DNA from: Mycteria americana
Taxonomy: Eukaryota; Chordata; Aves; Ciconiiformes; Ciconiidae
Direction of reading: 5' to 3'
NCBI RefSeq assembly: GCF_035582795.1
Contig: NC_134373.1
Location: 33,574,501 to 33,638,500 of the forward strand
Length of the DNA: 64,000 nucleotides
Within the stretch, counting starts at the first letter, position 1; every line of letters begins with the position of its first letter. This document shows positions 61,666 through 64,000 of this stretch, one piece after another. The position numbers and the translations under genes were made by a program. Under the pieces are notes generated by a model that was not told where the DNA came from, did not search any database, and was given only the letters and a program-made list of their open reading frames with translations.

Positions 61666-62946
61666 CTGTACAGTACCAAATATCTCAGAGAGCTTTCATT
61701 TTTAGGAAAGTTTTTAATAGCCTAATGATGAAAAATACTGGTAAAAATTAAGGTTTGAAACCATCAGGTTTCTCTTCAGGAACTCTTCCAAATTCCCTCA
61801 GGGGCATCTCTGAGCATCCCTGTTGTGTTGAAAAATTTTCCATTATTTAAAATTGTATTTTGTACCCTGTCTAATCTCTTCTCTGTATTCTGAGAGTATG
61901 AAAATTCTGTATACCTCAGCACTTGTTATAAAAATGGAGCAAATAAACAGAATCACATCATGCCTAGAGGCACCCAGAAAGTCAGGAGTTATGTTCAGTC
62001 CTGTGAGAATGCTGTAACGTCACTTCTGACGGATTCACTAGAGTTTAACAGATTAAGGGGGATTAGAAAAACAAATAAACAAAAAGATACAAATGTTCAT
62101 TCTACAATGCTGAGCTCATTTTTACTGCAGAATTTTGCATTTTCCTTGTATGTGCCTTGCCTATTCATATTTCGGTGCTTCAGTAAAATTTATGAGTTCC
62201 TTCCAACTCACAGGCTAAGCCAAAACCTAGCTGCTAAGACCTTCAGTTCCTAGAATTCACTCAAATCTTTACACTAACACAAATCACCATGATTATAACT
62301 AATATAGTCAATATACTACAGCACTAGACCGTAATCAACAGGATCTCCCGTCTCCTTTTCCCCTTTCCAGTTCCTATTATGATTACTTCATGAGAACAGT
62401 CAGTGTTACATCTATGCAACAAACAGTAAGATGAAGTCTATGCCATTTAGAGTTCCACATCAGAAGATCACTTTAAATATTTTTAAATAGAAGAAGCAAA
62501 TCTAATGACTGATCTATCTCTGGACTGAGGTTAGCTATTTGCTATCACTTACACCTACCATACCTTCATTTCCAGAACCCTTCATCTTGAAAGGAAGATC
62601 CATTCACTTAGGTCTTATTAACGCTAACAAGACAGCACTTGGGAGCATATAGATTATGAACAGCAGCCATATTGCTTCACTATACAATGGATGAAGTGAG
62701 TCAGCACCAATTTAGACTAGCTGAAACCCCAGTTCCATCTACGTATATGTTCGGTTTGCGCAGCATTTACTTTCCTGTGAATGTTAGCTTGAAACAGTTC
62801 ATATACGGAATTATTTTGCAGTCCAGATGGTAGCTGACTTCCTTAAAGCTTCCAAGATGTTACGTTATACAAATAGAGGAAAATGAGGTTTTTCCAATTT
62901 TGTGCATGTCTCACAAAATGTGGACGAATGTCTGTCCTTAACTCAC

Positions 62947-63047
62947 CTCTGACCAACTGATACATCAGACAGATTTATAAATGATGGAAATTCTACAACA
63001 TTCACAGCAGGGTAAGCATGCACAGGAACGACTAATGTATCTTCTCC
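62947..63047 (-). CDS. CFAP221: CFAP221 visible exon 3
   Basis: 101 nt: [33 protein letters not shown], then two bases of a Ser codon. Matches VPIHAYP and [11 protein letters not shown] in human. Acceptor preceded by a poly-T tract; donor gtgag. Confidence 0.96.
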
Positions 63048-63524
63048 CTGCAAAAAAAAAAAGGGGGTAAATACTTATTTCTTACAATGAATAAATGTTA
63101 TGGAAAGAAAAAGTTTCTGTAGTAGTTGGCCCGTAACTGGGCATAAAACATCTTCAAGATCATCACTGTGTTGCACCTCAGGATATTGATATTCTACCTG
63201 CTTTCAGTATCCACCTGTCTTTCCATACTTTCAGCAACTATCTAGAGCTCCTCCAAGCCTGCTCAGCTAAGACATTACATCAGTGTGGCACAAAGACTGA
63301 TCTACTGGCAAAGAATAACAGAATAAGGAGGATATTCTACCCACAACTCTGGGATGTTTACAGAGAGAAAAAATTTAAATGCTTAAAATAAAATACTCCA
63401 GTCCAGACTTACTGGGAATAAACAGTTAATCTCCTAGAGTACCTTTACTTTGTCATTATCATTATGCCCTAATAGTTGTTTCAGTCCATTACAACTGTAA
63501 ATATATTTTATAATAAATCCTCAC

Positions 63525-63620
63525 CTGACAGTGAATTCGGATGCAGTCATAGTAATACCGCCACTCATCAGGACAAAAATCAACAGTAACCACGTATGAC
63601 AAGCCAGGGACAAGCCGGTG
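63525..63620 (-). CDS. CFAP221: CFAP221 visible exon 2
   Basis: 96 nt, phase 0, 32 codons: [15 protein letters not shown] then [17 protein letters not shown]. Almost the same as human [31 protein letters not shown], one of the most conserved stretches of the protein. Donor gtgag. Confidence 0.97.
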
Positions 63621-63725
63621 CTAGAAAATGACCCAAAATAAGATAGAACGCACGTAAAAGCCGCTTATATGACACAAAACCAGTGCTGCATGCAAGGAGC
63701 AGTGTGAAGGTTTTCTGACACTTAC

Positions 63726-63812
63726 TGTTTTGTTGTATTTGATCTGAAAATACTTTGTCTGGGGTGGTATTATGTGAAGGTTTATTACATCGCCAGAAAT
63801 ATTTATCAGCTT
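63726..63812 (-). CDS. CFAP221: CFAP221 visible exon 1
   Basis: 87 nt, phase 0 at both ends. Encodes KLINISGDVINLHI, then IPPQTKYFQIKYNKT. It matches the human segment around HILPPQTKYFEI, at the start of the Ig-like (MSP/ASH-type) beta-sandwich region. Flanks are ctacag and gtaag. Confidence 0.94.
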
Positions 63813-64000
63813 CTGTAGAACAAAAGAAAACCAAAACCACAAAACACTTTACAATATAAGAGGTCAACTGAGAATGCCAACTGTACTTTTTGTAAGACTA
63901 TCCATAGCAAAGAAGCTGTATTAAACAAGGAAGTAATAATTTTTACTTTAGCAGAAATAATTCTGAATGTGCTCTGAATTTAAAAGAAAATTATGTAAGC

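Larger units (their letters stand above)
42560..64000 (-). other. CFAP221: CFAP221 (PCDP1) gene, partial at its 5' end
   Basis: Cilia and flagella associated protein 221 is a component of the central-pair apparatus of motile cilia (FAP221, C1d projection in Chlamydomonas). The protein is known to bind calmodulin, and loss in mouse gives a primary ciliary dyskinesia phenotype. Twenty-two coding exons totalling 2,360 nt (about 786 codons) were read in order on the minus strand against the human protein recalled from memory, about 840 residues. All have GT-AG borders. Phases agree throughout except between visible exons 5 and 6, where one exon of length 3n+1 is missing from my reading. The N-terminal exon or exons lie beyond 64,000. 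Confidence 0.95.

Overview
This window reads as vertebrate nuclear DNA, most likely from a bird. Two multi-exon genes with GT-AG introns share the minus strand, several CR1 (chicken repeat 1) LINE fragments are present, and there is one CpG-island promoter. CR1 also occurs in turtles and crocodilians, so 'bird' is a strong guess rather than proof. There are no bacterial genes, CRISPR arrays, tRNAs or rRNAs, and almost all short open reading frames are chance frames.

Region 1 (1 to about 19,300): the 5' half of ESYT3 (extended synaptotagmin 3) on the minus strand. Its first exon lies in a CpG island at 18,500-19,400 and six further coding exons follow leftwards. They encode the N-terminal membrane hairpin and most of the SMP lipid-transfer domain. 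The C2-domain exons lie beyond the left edge.

Region 2 (about 19,400 to 42,560): a gap of about 23 kb in which I find no convincing coding exon. It holds old CR1 and MIR fragments, simple repeats and an AT-rich, repeat-poor stretch at 39,900-41,000 that could contain conserved non-coding elements.

Region 3 (about 42,560 to beyond 64,000): CFAP221 (PCDP1) on the minus strand, a protein of the ciliary central-pair apparatus. Twenty-two coding exons were read, ending at a TAA stop and a polyadenylation signal. They cover about 786 codons; the N-terminal exon or exons lie off the right edge, and reading phase shows one small exon still unlocated between 57,613 and 58,147.

The two genes have unrelated roles: ER-plasma membrane lipid transfer and ciliary motility. 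They point the same way, so the ESYT3 promoter lies downstream of the CFAP221 3' end. Their human orthologues are, from memory, on different chromosomes (3q22 and 2q14), so the linkage here is the most interesting large-scale observation. I found no new biological system. The other points of interest are a tandemly duplicated upstream-ATG segment in the ESYT3 5' region, whose upstream reading frame ends exactly on the ESYT3 start codon, and a few repeat or secondary-structure features.
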